This document shows positions 43,129 through 52,795 of a DNA stretch of 64,000 bases, one piece after another (position 1 is the stretch's first letter; each line of letters begins with the position of its first letter). Source of the DNA: an uncultured SAR86 cluster bacterium (GTDB taxonomy: Bacteria > Pseudomonadota > Gammaproteobacteria > Magnimaribacterales > AG-339-G14). Where the stretch lies: positions 1 to 64,000 of the forward strand of contig CACJRI010000005.1 of the NCBI GenBank assembly GCA_902595715.1, given 5' to 3'. A program made the position numbers and the translations under genes. The notes beneath the pieces were generated by a model. It was not told the origin of the DNA. It made no database searches and saw only the letters and a list, made by a program, of their open reading frames with translations.

Positions 43129-44237
43129 AAATTAAAGTTTTAAAAGAAACCCCAAGAAACATAAAGGAGTTTCCTGTTGAAAACGAATACAACCTTTCAA
43201 AGGAAGAAGTTACTGATATAGCTGAGATTTTTAGTACTCCTTTAACAGGTTCTTACAATTGGGACTATACGGTTCAAGATAATAGAATCAAAAGACTTTA
43301 CGAACTTGGAAAAGATCTTAATTGGAATGCAGAAAAAGACATCGATTGGGACAGACCTTTACCTGAAAGAGGAGATACACCTCCTCCTATATTTTGGGAC
43401 GATTACGAACCTTATCAAAAGCTCTCCACAGAAGATAAATTCACTTTTATGAGTCATAGGGGAGCTTGGTCTTTAAGCCAATTTTTGCATGGTGAACAAG
43501 GAGCTTTGCTAGTAGCATCGCAACTCGTGTCGTGTGCTCCAACTTTCAATGCAAAGCTTTATGCTGCATCTCAAACCTTTGATGAAGCAAGACATGTCGA
43601 AGCATTTAATAAATATATCCAATCTAGAGTTGGAATTATGTATCCCGTAGGAACAGGTCTTAAGTCATTACTTGATAAAATTTTGACTGACCCAAGATGG
43701 GACCTCAAATTCATTGGGATGCAAATAATCATAGAAGGACTTGCTCTTGCTGCTTTTAATCTTGCGAGACAAGGTACTTTTGATCCTGTTTTTAAAGATA
43801 TGCTTTATCTAATCATTAGAGACGAGGCAAGACACGTGACTTTTGGAGTAAATTATTTAGAGGAGTTTGTAAAAACCCTTTCCGACGAAGAAAGAGAGGA
43901 AAGAGCTCAATTTGCTTATGAGGCTTGTGTTGTGATGAGAGGTAGATTGATGTCTTCAGAAGTATATGAACATTTTGGATGGGATGTAGAAGATGCCATT
44001 GCTTTTCAAAGTAAGTCTGATGTTACAAACAACTTCCAACACTTATTGTTTACAAGAGTCGTACCTAACTTAGCAAGAATTGGCTTATTAACTGACAAAG
44101 TCAAACCTTTGTATGACGAACTAGGTGTGTTGGATTATCAGGACTGGCCAACGGATGGAGAAATTGATTGGGCATCTCTTTCAAGGCCGCTGGATAAATC
44201 GGAAGAAGTAGAAGAAGGTCAGTTTATATCCATCTAA
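43125..44237 (+). CDS. Ferritin-like diiron protein, uncharacterised (AurF/R2-like fold suspected)
   Basis: HGEQGAL, FDEARHVEAF, IEGLALAAF, RDEARHVTFG give a four-Glu/two-His diiron pattern. Confidence 0.7.
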   Translation: MKIKVLKETPRNIKEFPVENEYNLSKEEVTDIAEIFSTPLTGSYNWDYTVQDNRIKRLYELGKDLNWNAEKDIDWDRPLPERGDTPPPIFWDDYEPYQKLSTEDKFTFMSHRGAWSLSQFLHGEQGALLVASQLVSCAPTFNAKLYAASQTFDEARHVEAFNKYIQSRVGIMYPVGTGLKSLLDKILTDPRWDLKFIGMQIIIEGLALAAFNLARQGTFDPVFKDMLYLIIRDEARHVTFGVNYLEEFVKTLSDEEREERAQFAYEACVVMRGRLMSSEVYEHFGWDVEDAIAFQSKSDVTNNFQHLLFTRVVPNLARIGLLTDKVKPLYDELGVLDYQDWPTDGEIDWASLSRPLDKSEEVEEGQFISI

Positions 44238-44290
44238 TTTATCTCTGATAAAGTTTTTTAAATAGCTTAAGACTATTCTGATATACTTAT

Positions 44291-44318
44291 AAACCATCTT
44301 GTATGAAAAAGATGGTTT
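44291..44318. promoter_or_regulatory. Perfect 10-bp inverted repeat enclosing the first candidate pyrG start codon
   Basis: AAACCATCTT-GTATGAAA-AAGATGGTTT. Confidence 0.7.
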
Positions 44319-45937
44319 CAAAAAATCCTAAATTCTTATTTGTAACTGGTGGAGTCGTCTCCTCTATCGGTAAAGGTATTCTTTCAGCTTCACTAGGCTC
44401 TCTTCTAGAGAGTAGAGGGTTAAAAGTTACAGTTATGAAGCTTGATCCATACATAAACCTTGATCCTGGCACAATGAGTCCTTTTCAACATGGCGAGGTT
44501 TTTGTTACAGAAGATGGTTCTGAAACCGATCTCGATCTTGGACATTATGAAAGATATTTGAACTCAAAAATGTCGCATAAAAATAATTTTACTGCAGGTC
44601 AAGTTTATGAAGATGTTCTTAAAAGAGAAAGAAAGGGAGAATTTTTAGGTTCAACCGTGCAAGTAATTCCTCATATCACAGATGAGATTAAAAAAAGAAT
44701 TGCATATGGCGCAGGCAATAATGACATCGCAATTATAGAAATTGGCGGAACCGTTGGCGATATTGAGTCCCAACCTTTTTTAGAAGCAATTAGGCAAATG
44801 AAACTTGAGTTGGGATCTGAAAGGACACTATTTACACACTTAACTTTCGTTCCTTATTTAGCATCATCAGGAGAAACTAAAACAAAACCAACTCAACATT
44901 CCGTCAAAAGTTTGTTATCTCATGGTCTGCAAGCAGATATTTTAATTTGTCGATCTGAACAAAATCTTTCAAAAGCAGATTGTAGAAAAATTGCTTTGTT
45001 TACCAACGTAAATGAAGATTGTGTTTTTACATTACCTGATGTCCCATCAATATATGCAATCCCTGTAATGATGAATAAACAAGGCTTAGACCAGCAAATA
45101 GTAGAAAAACTAAAATTAAAGTGTTCTAAGCCAAAACTTAATGATTGGAAAAGGGTTACTAAACTTGAATCAGAGCAAAAAGGAGAGACTAAAATCGCAA
45201 TGGTAGGTAAATATACTGAATTGGTAGATTCATATAAATCAGTAAATGAAGCTTTAATTCATGCGGGCATCCACAATAAGACAAACGTAAAAATTGAGCA
45301 CATAGATTCTGAAAGATTCAATAAGGGAGTAGAAAATTTAGAAGCTGATGGTATTTTAATTCCAGGAGGATTTGGAAATAGAGGTGTCAAAGGAATGCTT
45401 AACGTAGCAAAGTTTGCTAGAGAAAATAACATCCCTTATTTTGGGATATGCTTAGGGATGCAAGTTGCGGTCATAGAATTTGCAAGAAATGTATTGAAAT
45501 TGGATGCTGACAGTACTGAGTTTAAGAAGAACACTCGGCATCCAGTAATAGGATTGATTACAGAATGGCTTGATGAAGATGGACTTATTCAGTATCGGAC
45601 GGAAGACTCTGACAAGGGGGGTACTATGCGCCTAGGAAGTCAAGTATGCCATTTAAAGAAAAATAGCAAGATGGCAAAGCTTTACAAAAAACTCAAAATT
45701 TTCGAACGCCACAGACATAGATATGAATTTAATGGCAATTATGAGGCGGCATTTAATAAAAATGGTATGACTATAGTTGGAAAATCTGAAAACGATACCT
45801 TGGTAGAAGCAATTGAAATTAAGAACCACAAATGGTTCATTGGTTGTCAGTTTCATCCTGAATTCACATCCGACCCAATAAATGCACATCCGCTTTTCAA
45901 AGGATTTATTAAAGCTGCTAAGTTAAACTCTAAGTAA
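44303..45937 (+). CDS. pyrG: CTP synthase
   Basis: [30 protein letters not shown] glutaminase motif; alternative ATG at 44312. Confidence 0.97.
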   Translation: MKKMVSKNPKFLFVTGGVVSSIGKGILSASLGSLLESRGLKVTVMKLDPYINLDPGTMSPFQHGEVFVTEDGSETDLDLGHYERYLNSKMSHKNNFTAGQVYEDVLKRERKGEFLGSTVQVIPHITDEIKKRIAYGAGNNDIAIIEIGGTVGDIESQPFLEAIRQMKLELGSERTLFTHLTFVPYLASSGETKTKPTQHSVKSLLSHGLQADILICRSEQNLSKADCRKIALFTNVNEDCVFTLPDVPSIYAIPVMMNKQGLDQQIVEKLKLKCSKPKLNDWKRVTKLESEQKGETKIAMVGKYTELVDSYKSVNEALIHAGIHNKTNVKIEHIDSERFNKGVENLEADGILIPGGFGNRGVKGMLNVAKFARENNIPYFGICLGMQVAVIEFARNVLKLDADSTEFKKNTRHPVIGLITEWLDEDGLIQYRTEDSDKGGTMRLGSQVCHLKKNSKMAKLYKKLKIFERHRHRYEFNGNYEAAFNKNGMTIVGKSENDTLVEAIEIKNHKWFIGCQFHPEFTSDPINAHPLFKGFIKAAKLNSK

Positions 45938-45940
45938 AAA

Positions 45941-46762
45941 ATGAGCGATTTAGTAAAAATAGCAAAAACAGAGATTTCAAATTCCAACAAACTTTGCGTC
46001 ATCGCTGGTTTAAACGTTTTAGAAGACGATCAACTTACTTTCAAGGTTGCTGAAAGATTAAAAAAAATTACTGGAGCTCAGGGGAATTCATTCATTTTTA
46101 AAGCCTCTTTTGATAAAGCTAATCGCTCATCTGTAGACTCATATCGGGGACCGGGTCTTGAAAAAGGCTTAGAAATTTTTAGAGAATTAAAAAAAAGCGA
46201 CTATCAACTTATTACCGACATTCATGAAATAAGCCAAGTCGAACAAATATCAGAGGTTGTTGATATTATCCAAATACCTGCTTTTTTATGCAGACAAACA
46301 GATCTAATCAAAGAAGCTTGCCAGTCTGGAAAGCCGTTAAACATAAAAAAAGGGCAATTTTTATCTCCTGATCAAATGAAGAATATCATTGAAAAATGCA
46401 GCAATTTTGGTAACGATCAAGTCATGCTTTGTGAAAGGGGCACTTCTTTTGGCTATGACAATTTAGTTGTAGACATGTTGGGCATGTCTAAATTAAAAAC
46501 TTTCAAATGCCCAATTATTTTTGACGTTACTCACTCTCTTCAACTTCCCGGTCAAGGAAAAACTGCTGCAGGCGGTAGAGGAGATCAAGCTGAGGACTTA
46601 GCCAAAGCCGGAGTATCTTTGGGTATAGCTGGCCTATTCATAGAAGTCCACCCCAATCCTAAAGAGGCTCTTTGTGATGGTCCATCGGCAACGCCTTTAG
46701 ATCAATTTGAAACCCTTTTGAGTAAAGTCAATGCTGTAGACGAGGCAGTGAAAGGTTTTTAA
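45941..46762 (+). CDS. kdsA: 3-deoxy-D-manno-octulosonate 8-phosphate synthase
   Basis: FKASFDKANRSS; FDVTHSLQLPG; FIEVHPNPKEALCDGPS. Confidence 0.97.
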   Translation: MSDLVKIAKTEISNSNKLCVIAGLNVLEDDQLTFKVAERLKKITGAQGNSFIFKASFDKANRSSVDSYRGPGLEKGLEIFRELKKSDYQLITDIHEISQVEQISEVVDIIQIPAFLCRQTDLIKEACQSGKPLNIKKGQFLSPDQMKNIIEKCSNFGNDQVMLCERGTSFGYDNLVVDMLGMSKLKTFKCPIIFDVTHSLQLPGQGKTAAGGRGDQAEDLAKAGVSLGIAGLFIEVHPNPKEALCDGPSATPLDQFETLLSKVNAVDEAVKGF

Positions 46763-46766
46763 GAAA

Positions 46767-48053
46767 ATGAAAGTCAAAGCAATTAAAGCGTTTGAAATCC
46801 TTGATTCCAGAGGAACTCCAACAATTGCGGCTTTGATAGAGGCAGACGATGATTTTAAAGAAATTGGTTTCGTTCCATCTGGTGCTTCTACCGGTTCCAG
46901 AGAAGCCATAGAAAAAAGAGATGGCGGTAATATTTTTAACGGTAAAGGAGTTGCGCAGGTAATTAAAAATGCAGAGGAGAATTTATTTCCAGAACTTATT
47001 GGTATGAAAATAGGCTCTCAAGTTGAATTCGATTCAAAACTAATAGAACTGGATGGGACGAAAAATAAAAAAAATTTTGGTGCAAATATTATCCTTTCTC
47101 TATCATTGGCTTACTGTAAGTTGTCAGCAAGTGCAGAAAAAAAGCCTTTATATGAGTATATTCATAATTACTTTAGGAAAAATTTTTTTTCAGAAGTAAA
47201 AATGAAGATGCCTCTTCCTATGATGAACATTCTAAACGGGGGAGCACATGCCAATAATCAGTTAGACTTTCAGGAGTTTATGATTCAGCCAGTTGGGTTC
47301 TCTTCCTTTAAAGAAGGTCTCATTTGCGGCGTGGAAGTATTTAATTTTTTAAAAAAAACATTGAATAAAAAAGGCTTTTCTACGGCAGTTGGGGATGAAG
47401 GTGGATTTGCTCCTGGAATAGATTCGGCTGAAGAAGCGCTTGATTTAATATCCAGTTCCATCCAAGAAGCAGGATATGAAGTTGATAAAGATGTAACCTT
47501 TGCACTGGATTGCGCCGCAACAGAATTGTTAAAAAATAAGGAATATGTTTTTTCAAATAAAGAAAAGTTATCGTCAGATGAATTAATTGAGTATCTTTCA
47601 AATTTAGCTAATAAATATCCTATTACTTCAGTTGAAGACGGGCTCGATGAAAACGATTGGGTTGGATGGGAGAGTCTCACTAAAAAACTTGGTAAGAAGA
47701 CTCAGTTGGTTGGCGATGATTTATTTGTAACTAATAAAGATATTCTTCAAGAGGGCATAGACAAAAATATTGCTAACTCAGTCTTGGTAAAAATTAACCA
47801 AATTGGAACAATTTCTGAAACTTTTGAAACTATACGTTTGGCTTATCAACATAACTATAAGTGCGTAATTTCTCATCGTTCTGGTGAAACGGAAGATAAT
47901 TTTATTGCCGATTTAGCTGTTGGTACCGGAGCTGGGCAAATAAAAACTGGCGCACCATCAAGGTCAGATAGAACTTCAAAATATAACAGATTGTTAATGA
48001 TTGATGCTATGGAAGATTTAGAGTTTCTCGGTAGGCAGGAGTTAATTAATTGA
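46767..48053 (+). CDS. eno: Enolase
   Basis: EILDSRGTPT; PSGASTGSREAIEKRDG; SHRSGETED. Confidence 0.98.
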   Translation: MKVKAIKAFEILDSRGTPTIAALIEADDDFKEIGFVPSGASTGSREAIEKRDGGNIFNGKGVAQVIKNAEENLFPELIGMKIGSQVEFDSKLIELDGTKNKKNFGANIILSLSLAYCKLSASAEKKPLYEYIHNYFRKNFFSEVKMKMPLPMMNILNGGAHANNQLDFQEFMIQPVGFSSFKEGLICGVEVFNFLKKTLNKKGFSTAVGDEGGFAPGIDSAEEALDLISSSIQEAGYEVDKDVTFALDCAATELLKNKEYVFSNKEKLSSDELIEYLSNLANKYPITSVEDGLDENDWVGWESLTKKLGKKTQLVGDDLFVTNKDILQEGIDKNIANSVLVKINQIGTISETFETIRLAYQHNYKCVISHRSGETEDNFIADLAVGTGAGQIKTGAPSRSDRTSKYNRLLMIDAMEDLEFLGRQELIN

Positions 48054-48352
48054 TAGACAAAATTAAAAATTATTTTTTTCCCAGTGTATTAGTGATACTT
48101 ATTTTTTTGATTTTATTTTATATTATAGGAATCTTCTACGGGGAAAATAGCATTGGTCGGTTAGACAAAATGACACAAGAAAAAATTATCTTAGAAAATA
48201 AAATTGTTAAATTGAAGGAAGACAATAAAATTGCCAGAATGGAATTGGATAGTTTTACAAATGACCCTGAAGCTTTGGAAGGTTACGCCCGAAGTAAGTT
48301 AAATTTGATTAAAAAAGGGGAAGTTCTCATTGAACTAGTACCAAATGAGTGA
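48050..48352 (+). CDS. ftsB: Cell division protein FtsB
   Basis: Short bitopic coiled coil between eno and ispD; EGYARSKLNLIKKGEVL. Confidence 0.9.
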   Translation: MIDKIKNYFFPSVLVILIFLILFYIIGIFYGENSIGRLDKMTQEKIILENKIVKLKEDNKIARMELDSFTNDPEALEGYARSKLNLIKKGEVLIELVPNE

Positions 48353-49055
48353 ATACGTCGCTTTAATTCCTGCTGCTGGGGTTGGTGCTAGAGCTCAACT
48401 TAAACTTGCTAAACAATTCAATTTAGTAGGAAAAAAAACCATTATTGAATTTGCCATTGACCCTTTTTTGAAAGATGAAAATTGTAAAACTATTTATGTA
48501 GTTGTCGCAGAAGATACTGATGCTTGGGAAGCTCTGTCTATTTCGCAACATAACAAAGTTAAGACTTGCATTGGTGCTTCTACTAGGATGCTATCTGTTT
48601 TGAATGGGCTGAAAGAAATCAAAGAGGATGAAGATAAATCAATATTAGTTGCCGTGCATGATGCTGCAAGACCTTGCTTGGACCTTAAAGATCTTTTGGG
48701 TCTAATGAGTAAAGCTCAGGATGAAATCAAAGAAGATGGGGAAGGTTGCTATCTTTCTTACCAACCAACAGAAAGCGTTAACTTGGTAAAAAATGAAAAA
48801 GTACAAAAATCCTTAGATCGAAATAACGTTTGGTTGTCAGCGACACCTCAAGTTTTTTGTTTGGAAGATCTATTGTCAGCTTTAACCAAAGCCAGTGATG
48901 ATGAAAAAGTATTTACCGATGAAGTAAGCGCTATGCTGCATTATTTTAAAAAAGACATATCCATTTACCCCTGTAATAAAACAAATATTAAGGTGACTAA
49001 AAAAGAGGATTTGGAAACAGTAGAGCAATATTTAAAACTTGCTGGCAGAATTTAG
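48345..49055 (+). CDS. ispD: 2-C-methyl-D-erythritol 4-phosphate cytidylyltransferase
   Basis: IPAAGVGARAQLKLAKQF; VHDAARPC; FTDEVSAM. Confidence 0.94.
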   Translation: MSEYVALIPAAGVGARAQLKLAKQFNLVGKKTIIEFAIDPFLKDENCKTIYVVVAEDTDAWEALSISQHNKVKTCIGASTRMLSVLNGLKEIKEDEDKSILVAVHDAARPCLDLKDLLGLMSKAQDEIKEDGEGCYLSYQPTESVNLVKNEKVQKSLDRNNVWLSATPQVFCLEDLLSALTKASDDEKVFTDEVSAMLHYFKKDISIYPCNKTNIKVTKKEDLETVEQYLKLAGRI

Positions 49056-49537
49056 TGAGCAATCTGAGAATTGGGCAGGGATTTGATGCTCATAAAATCA
49101 TCAAAGGTTCTAAAGATTTCATCTTAGGCGGTATCGCAATCGACTCTGAGTATGAGGTCGTTGCTCATTCTGATGGGGATATCATCAGTCATGCAATCAT
49201 CGATGCCCTCTTAGGTGCTTGTAAGATGGGTGACATCGGCAAATTGGCACCCTCCAATGAGGAAAACAAGGGCGTATCTAGTATTCATCTTTTGAAAAAA
49301 GTTGCCACAATGCTTTTAGAGGCAGGATATAAAATTGTAAATATTGACCTTACTTATGTTGGAGAAGAGCCTAGGCTTGAGAAATTCAAAAAAAAAATTG
49401 AAGAGAATTTAGCTAAAGAATTAAAAATGAATCCCAATGATATTTCTTGCAAAGCAACGACGACAGACGGTTTAGGTTATGAAGGCGCTCGAGAGGGCAT
49501 CAGTACTCAAGCGATTGCTCTCGTTAAGAAGAACTAA
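49055..49537 (+). CDS. ispF: 2-C-methyl-D-erythritol 2,4-cyclodiphosphate synthase
   Basis: RIGQGFDAHKI; AHSDGDIISHAIIDALLGA; GTG start overlapping ispD stop. Confidence 0.96.
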   Translation: MSNLRIGQGFDAHKIIKGSKDFILGGIAIDSEYEVVAHSDGDIISHAIIDALLGACKMGDIGKLAPSNEENKGVSSIHLLKKVATMLLEAGYKIVNIDLTYVGEEPRLEKFKKKIEENLAKELKMNPNDISCKATTTDGLGYEGAREGISTQAIALVKKN

Positions 49538-49542
49538 TTAAT

Positions 49543-50223
49543 ATGAAAATAATACTGACCAATGATGACGGATTTGACCATCCTGGTATCAAAGCTCTTT
49601 TTAAAGAATTGCATGACAAACACGATGTATTTCTTATAGGTCCAGATCAAAATCGAAGTGGATTTAGTAGCGCGATAACTTTTTTGACTCCCTTAAGACA
49701 CAAAAAATATGCGGATAATATATTCAGTCTAAACGGTACACCCGTTGATTGTGTGAAAGTGGCAAGAAACATGCTGTGCCCCTTTGAACCGGAAATAGTC
49801 GTTTCTGGAATAAACCCAGGTCCAAATTTAGGCTCAGATGCCATTTTGTCTGGTACCGTTGGTGCTGCTTTAGATGGTAGGAATTTGAAGTATCCTTCAA
49901 TTGCAGTGTCTGTAGCATCTTTTGAAATCAATGATTTTTCTTTTGCCGCAAAGTTTGTTGCCAAAGTTTTAGACAATCTAGAGAACTTGGACATAGAAGA
50001 CTTTCAAATTTTAAACATCAATGTACCTGATCATAAAGAATTTCCTGATCCTAAAATTAAAATCACTAAAACTTTCCTCAATGAGGAAGAAGGTGAGAAG
50101 AATCTTGATGTGTCCGATCGAAAGAATTTGGAAGATGGATTCATTTCAATTTCCCCAATTAAGATAGACATGCATTCCAACTCTCAACAACAGGTAGTTG
50201 CAGACTGGGCAAAAAATTTATAG
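49543..50223 (+). CDS. surE: 5'/3'-nucleotidase SurE
   Basis: ILTNDDGFDHPGIKAL; NGTPVDCVK; GINPGPNLG. Confidence 0.96.
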   Translation: MKIILTNDDGFDHPGIKALFKELHDKHDVFLIGPDQNRSGFSSAITFLTPLRHKKYADNIFSLNGTPVDCVKVARNMLCPFEPEIVVSGINPGPNLGSDAILSGTVGAALDGRNLKYPSIAVSVASFEINDFSFAAKFVAKVLDNLENLDIEDFQILNINVPDHKEFPDPKIKITKTFLNEEEGEKNLDVSDRKNLEDGFISISPIKIDMHSNSQQQVVADWAKNL

Positions 50224-50228
50224 ATCAA

Positions 50229-50885
50229 TTGAATTTTGAATTTGCCAGAAAAGAATTAACCAAAGAACTATCTCAAAAGGGCATTAAAGATCCGAGAGTA
50301 CTAGAAGCCGTTTACCAAATTCCGCGACATGAATTTGTCGATGCAACATTTACTTCTAGAGCGTACCAAGACATGTCCTTACCAATTGGTCATCAACAAA
50401 CCATTTCACAACCTTTTGTTGTAGCAAAAATGACAGAACTTTTGATTCAAGGAAATGTCTTAGACCAAAAACCTTTAGGAGCGGTTTTGGAGATCGGCAC
50501 TGGCTGTGGATACCAAACAGCAATACTTGCAAGATTTTGCAGAAAAGTATTTTCTTTAGAAAGAATCGAAGCCCTATCACTTCGGGCAGATAATAATTTA
50601 AAGAAAGTTGGTGTGAATAATTACCAGTTACGTTGGTCTGATGGTACTTTAGGCTGGCCAACCCCAAAAAAATTTGATGCCATCATTTGTACAGCTGCAA
50701 TTTCACAAATTCCAAAAAAATTAAAAACTCAACTTGAGGTGCATGGCAAACTTATTTGCCCCGTTGGCGATGGGAAGAAACAACATTTACTACTTTTAGA
50801 AAAAAAATCTAAAGATGAATTTCATGAAACTATTTTAGATTCTGTGTTATTTGTTCCTATGCTTGAAGGAAAGGTTTCTGAATAG
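50229..50885 (+). CDS. pcm: Protein-L-isoaspartate O-methyltransferase
   Basis: PRHEFVDATFTSRAYQDMSLPIGHQQTISQPFVVAKMTELL; VLEIGTGCGYQTAIL. Confidence 0.96.
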   Translation: MNFEFARKELTKELSQKGIKDPRVLEAVYQIPRHEFVDATFTSRAYQDMSLPIGHQQTISQPFVVAKMTELLIQGNVLDQKPLGAVLEIGTGCGYQTAILARFCRKVFSLERIEALSLRADNNLKKVGVNNYQLRWSDGTLGWPTPKKFDAIICTAAISQIPKKLKTQLEVHGKLICPVGDGKKQHLLLLEKKSKDEFHETILDSVLFVPMLEGKVSE

Positions 50886-50887
50886 CT

Positions 50888-51214
50888 TTATTCAAGAATT
50901 AATACATCAATTTTATTTGTTTTTTTCTTCCACTCCTCGTGATCTGGCATGGGATCTTTTGCCTCAGTAATGTTCGGCCAAATCTTTGAATATTTTTCAT
51001 TTATTTCAATAAATTCTATTTGATCAGCTGGAACTTCGTCTTCTGCATAAATGGCTTCAATGGGGCACTCAGGTTCACACAAACCGCAATCGATGCATTC
51101 GTCAGGATTGATGACTAAAGTATTTTCTCCTTCATAGAAACAATCTACAGGACATACTTCGACACAATCGGTGTGCTTACAATTGATGCATCCTTGGCCA
51201 ACAATAAAAGTCAT
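50888..51214 (-). CDS. fdxA: 7Fe ferredoxin FdxA
   Basis: [21 protein letters not shown]...[17 protein letters not shown]. Confidence 0.95.
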   Translation of the reverse strand: MTFIVGQGCINCKHTDCVEVCPVDCFYEGENTLVINPDECIDCGLCEPECPIEAIYAEDEVPADQIEFIEINEKYSKIWPNITEAKDPMPDHEEWKKKTNKIDVLILE

Positions 51215-51236
51215 TAATCAATTATAATTTAAATTG

Positions 51237-51725
51237 ATGATTTCTAATGACGAACTACAAGATTTAGCTATAAAGATAGGTCAGCTATTAACAGAAACAA
51301 AGAAAAGTGTTTCTACAGCCGAATCTTGTACAGGAGGTTGGATCGGAAAGGAATTTACAGGCATTCCAGGAAGTTCAAATTGGTTTGGTTTTGGGTTTAT
51401 CACTTACTCGAATAAGGCAAAATTAAAAACTCTTGGCGTAAGCAAAGATTCTCTTAAAGAAGAGGGAGCCGTAAGTGAAAGAGTTGTAAAAGAAATGGCA
51501 GAAGGAGCTATAAAAAATAGTGGTTCAGATTTTTCAATTTCAATAAGTGGTATTGCAGGACCTAGTGGAGGAACGGATGACAAGCCGATTGGCACGGTAT
51601 GCTTTGGAATAGGCTCTAAAACCGAAATAATTTGCTTCACCAAACTCTTCGAAGGAAGTCGCGATGAAGTCAGAAAACAGAGCGTAGCTTTTGCTTTAAA
51701 AGAATTATTAAAATGTTTGCAATAA
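51237..51725 (+). CDS. pncC: CinA C-terminal domain / nicotinamide-nucleotide amidase
   Basis: STAESCTGGWIGKEFTGIPGSSNWFGFGFITYSN; GIAGPSGGTDDKPIGTV; ATG 51237 preferred. Confidence 0.93.
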   Translation: MISNDELQDLAIKIGQLLTETKKSVSTAESCTGGWIGKEFTGIPGSSNWFGFGFITYSNKAKLKTLGVSKDSLKEEGAVSERVVKEMAEGAIKNSGSDFSISISGIAGPSGGTDDKPIGTVCFGIGSKTEIICFTKLFEGSRDEVRKQSVAFALKELLKCLQ

Positions 51726-51746
51726 TTATTAATATATTGTTAAATA

Positions 51747-51762
51747 CTGTATAAATATACAG
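51747..51762. promoter_or_regulatory. LexA/SOS box for recA
   Basis: CTGTATAAATATACAG matches CTGT-N8-ACAG; ends 7 nt before recA ATG. Confidence 0.9.
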
Positions 51763-51769
51763 TTTTATT

Positions 51770-52795
51770 ATGCCTACAAAAAAATCAAAAAAAGACGATA
51801 CATCGTCATCAGAAAAAGGAAAATCCCTAGAAACAGCCATCTCCCAGATTGAAACCCAATTTGGTCCCGGTACCATCATGAGGATGGGCGAAAGAGAGGT
51901 CCAGAGCATTCCAAGTATTTCTACAGGTTCATTAGGATTGGATTTGGCACTTGGCATAATGGGCTTGCCAAAAGGCAGAGTAGTGGAGATTTTTGGTCCC
52001 GAATCTTCAGGAAAAACAACTTTGACTTTGCAAGTTATAGCCGAGTGCCAGAAACAAGGAGGAACCGCAGCATTTATAGATGCAGAGCATGCTTTAGACC
52101 CAGTCTACGCAGAGAAAATTGGAGTAAAAATAGATGATTTGCTTCTTTCTCAGCCTGATACAGGTGAACAAGCTCTAGAAGTTGCCGACATAATGGTTAA
52201 ATCTGGCGGAATAGATGTTTTAGTCATTGATTCTGTAGCCGCATTAGTACCCCGAGCCGAAATTGAAGGTGAAATGGGCGATCATCACGTTGGCCTTCAA
52301 GCTAGACTCATGTCACAAGCGCTTAGAAAAATAACAGGTAATATAAAAAAATCAAATACTCTTGTTATATTTATTAATCAAATTCGAATGAAAATTGGTG
52401 TAATGTTTGGCAGTCCTGAGACTACCTCTGGTGGTAATGCTTTGAAGTTTTATTCTTCAGTTAGATTAGATATCAGAAGAATCGGTACAGTTAAAGACGG
52501 TGACGAAGTTGCAGGAAATGAAACCAGGGTTAAGGTTGTTAAAAATAAAGTTTCACCTCCATTCAGACAGGCAGAATTTCAAATTCTCTACAACAAAGGA
52601 ATTAACCGAGCTGGAGAAATTCTAGATATCGGAGTAGAGAGGAAAATCGTTGAAAAGGCAGGCGCTTGGTACGCTTACGATGGAGAAAAAATTGGTCAGG
52701 GCAAGATCAATGCTAGTCAGTGGTTAAAAGATAACCCCAATATAGCTAAGAAAATAGAAAAACAGATTACAGACTCAATCAAAGAGACCCAATAG
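51770..52795 (+). CDS. recA: Recombinase RecA
   Basis: [50 protein letters not shown]. Confidence 0.98.
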   Translation: MPTKKSKKDDTSSSEKGKSLETAISQIETQFGPGTIMRMGEREVQSIPSISTGSLGLDLALGIMGLPKGRVVEIFGPESSGKTTLTLQVIAECQKQGGTAAFIDAEHALDPVYAEKIGVKIDDLLLSQPDTGEQALEVADIMVKSGGIDVLVIDSVAALVPRAEIEGEMGDHHVGLQARLMSQALRKITGNIKKSNTLVIFINQIRMKIGVMFGSPETTSGGNALKFYSSVRLDIRRIGTVKDGDEVAGNETRVKVVKNKVSPPFRQAEFQILYNKGINRAGEILDIGVERKIVEKAGAWYAYDGEKIGQGKINASQWLKDNPNIAKKIEKQITDSIKETQ

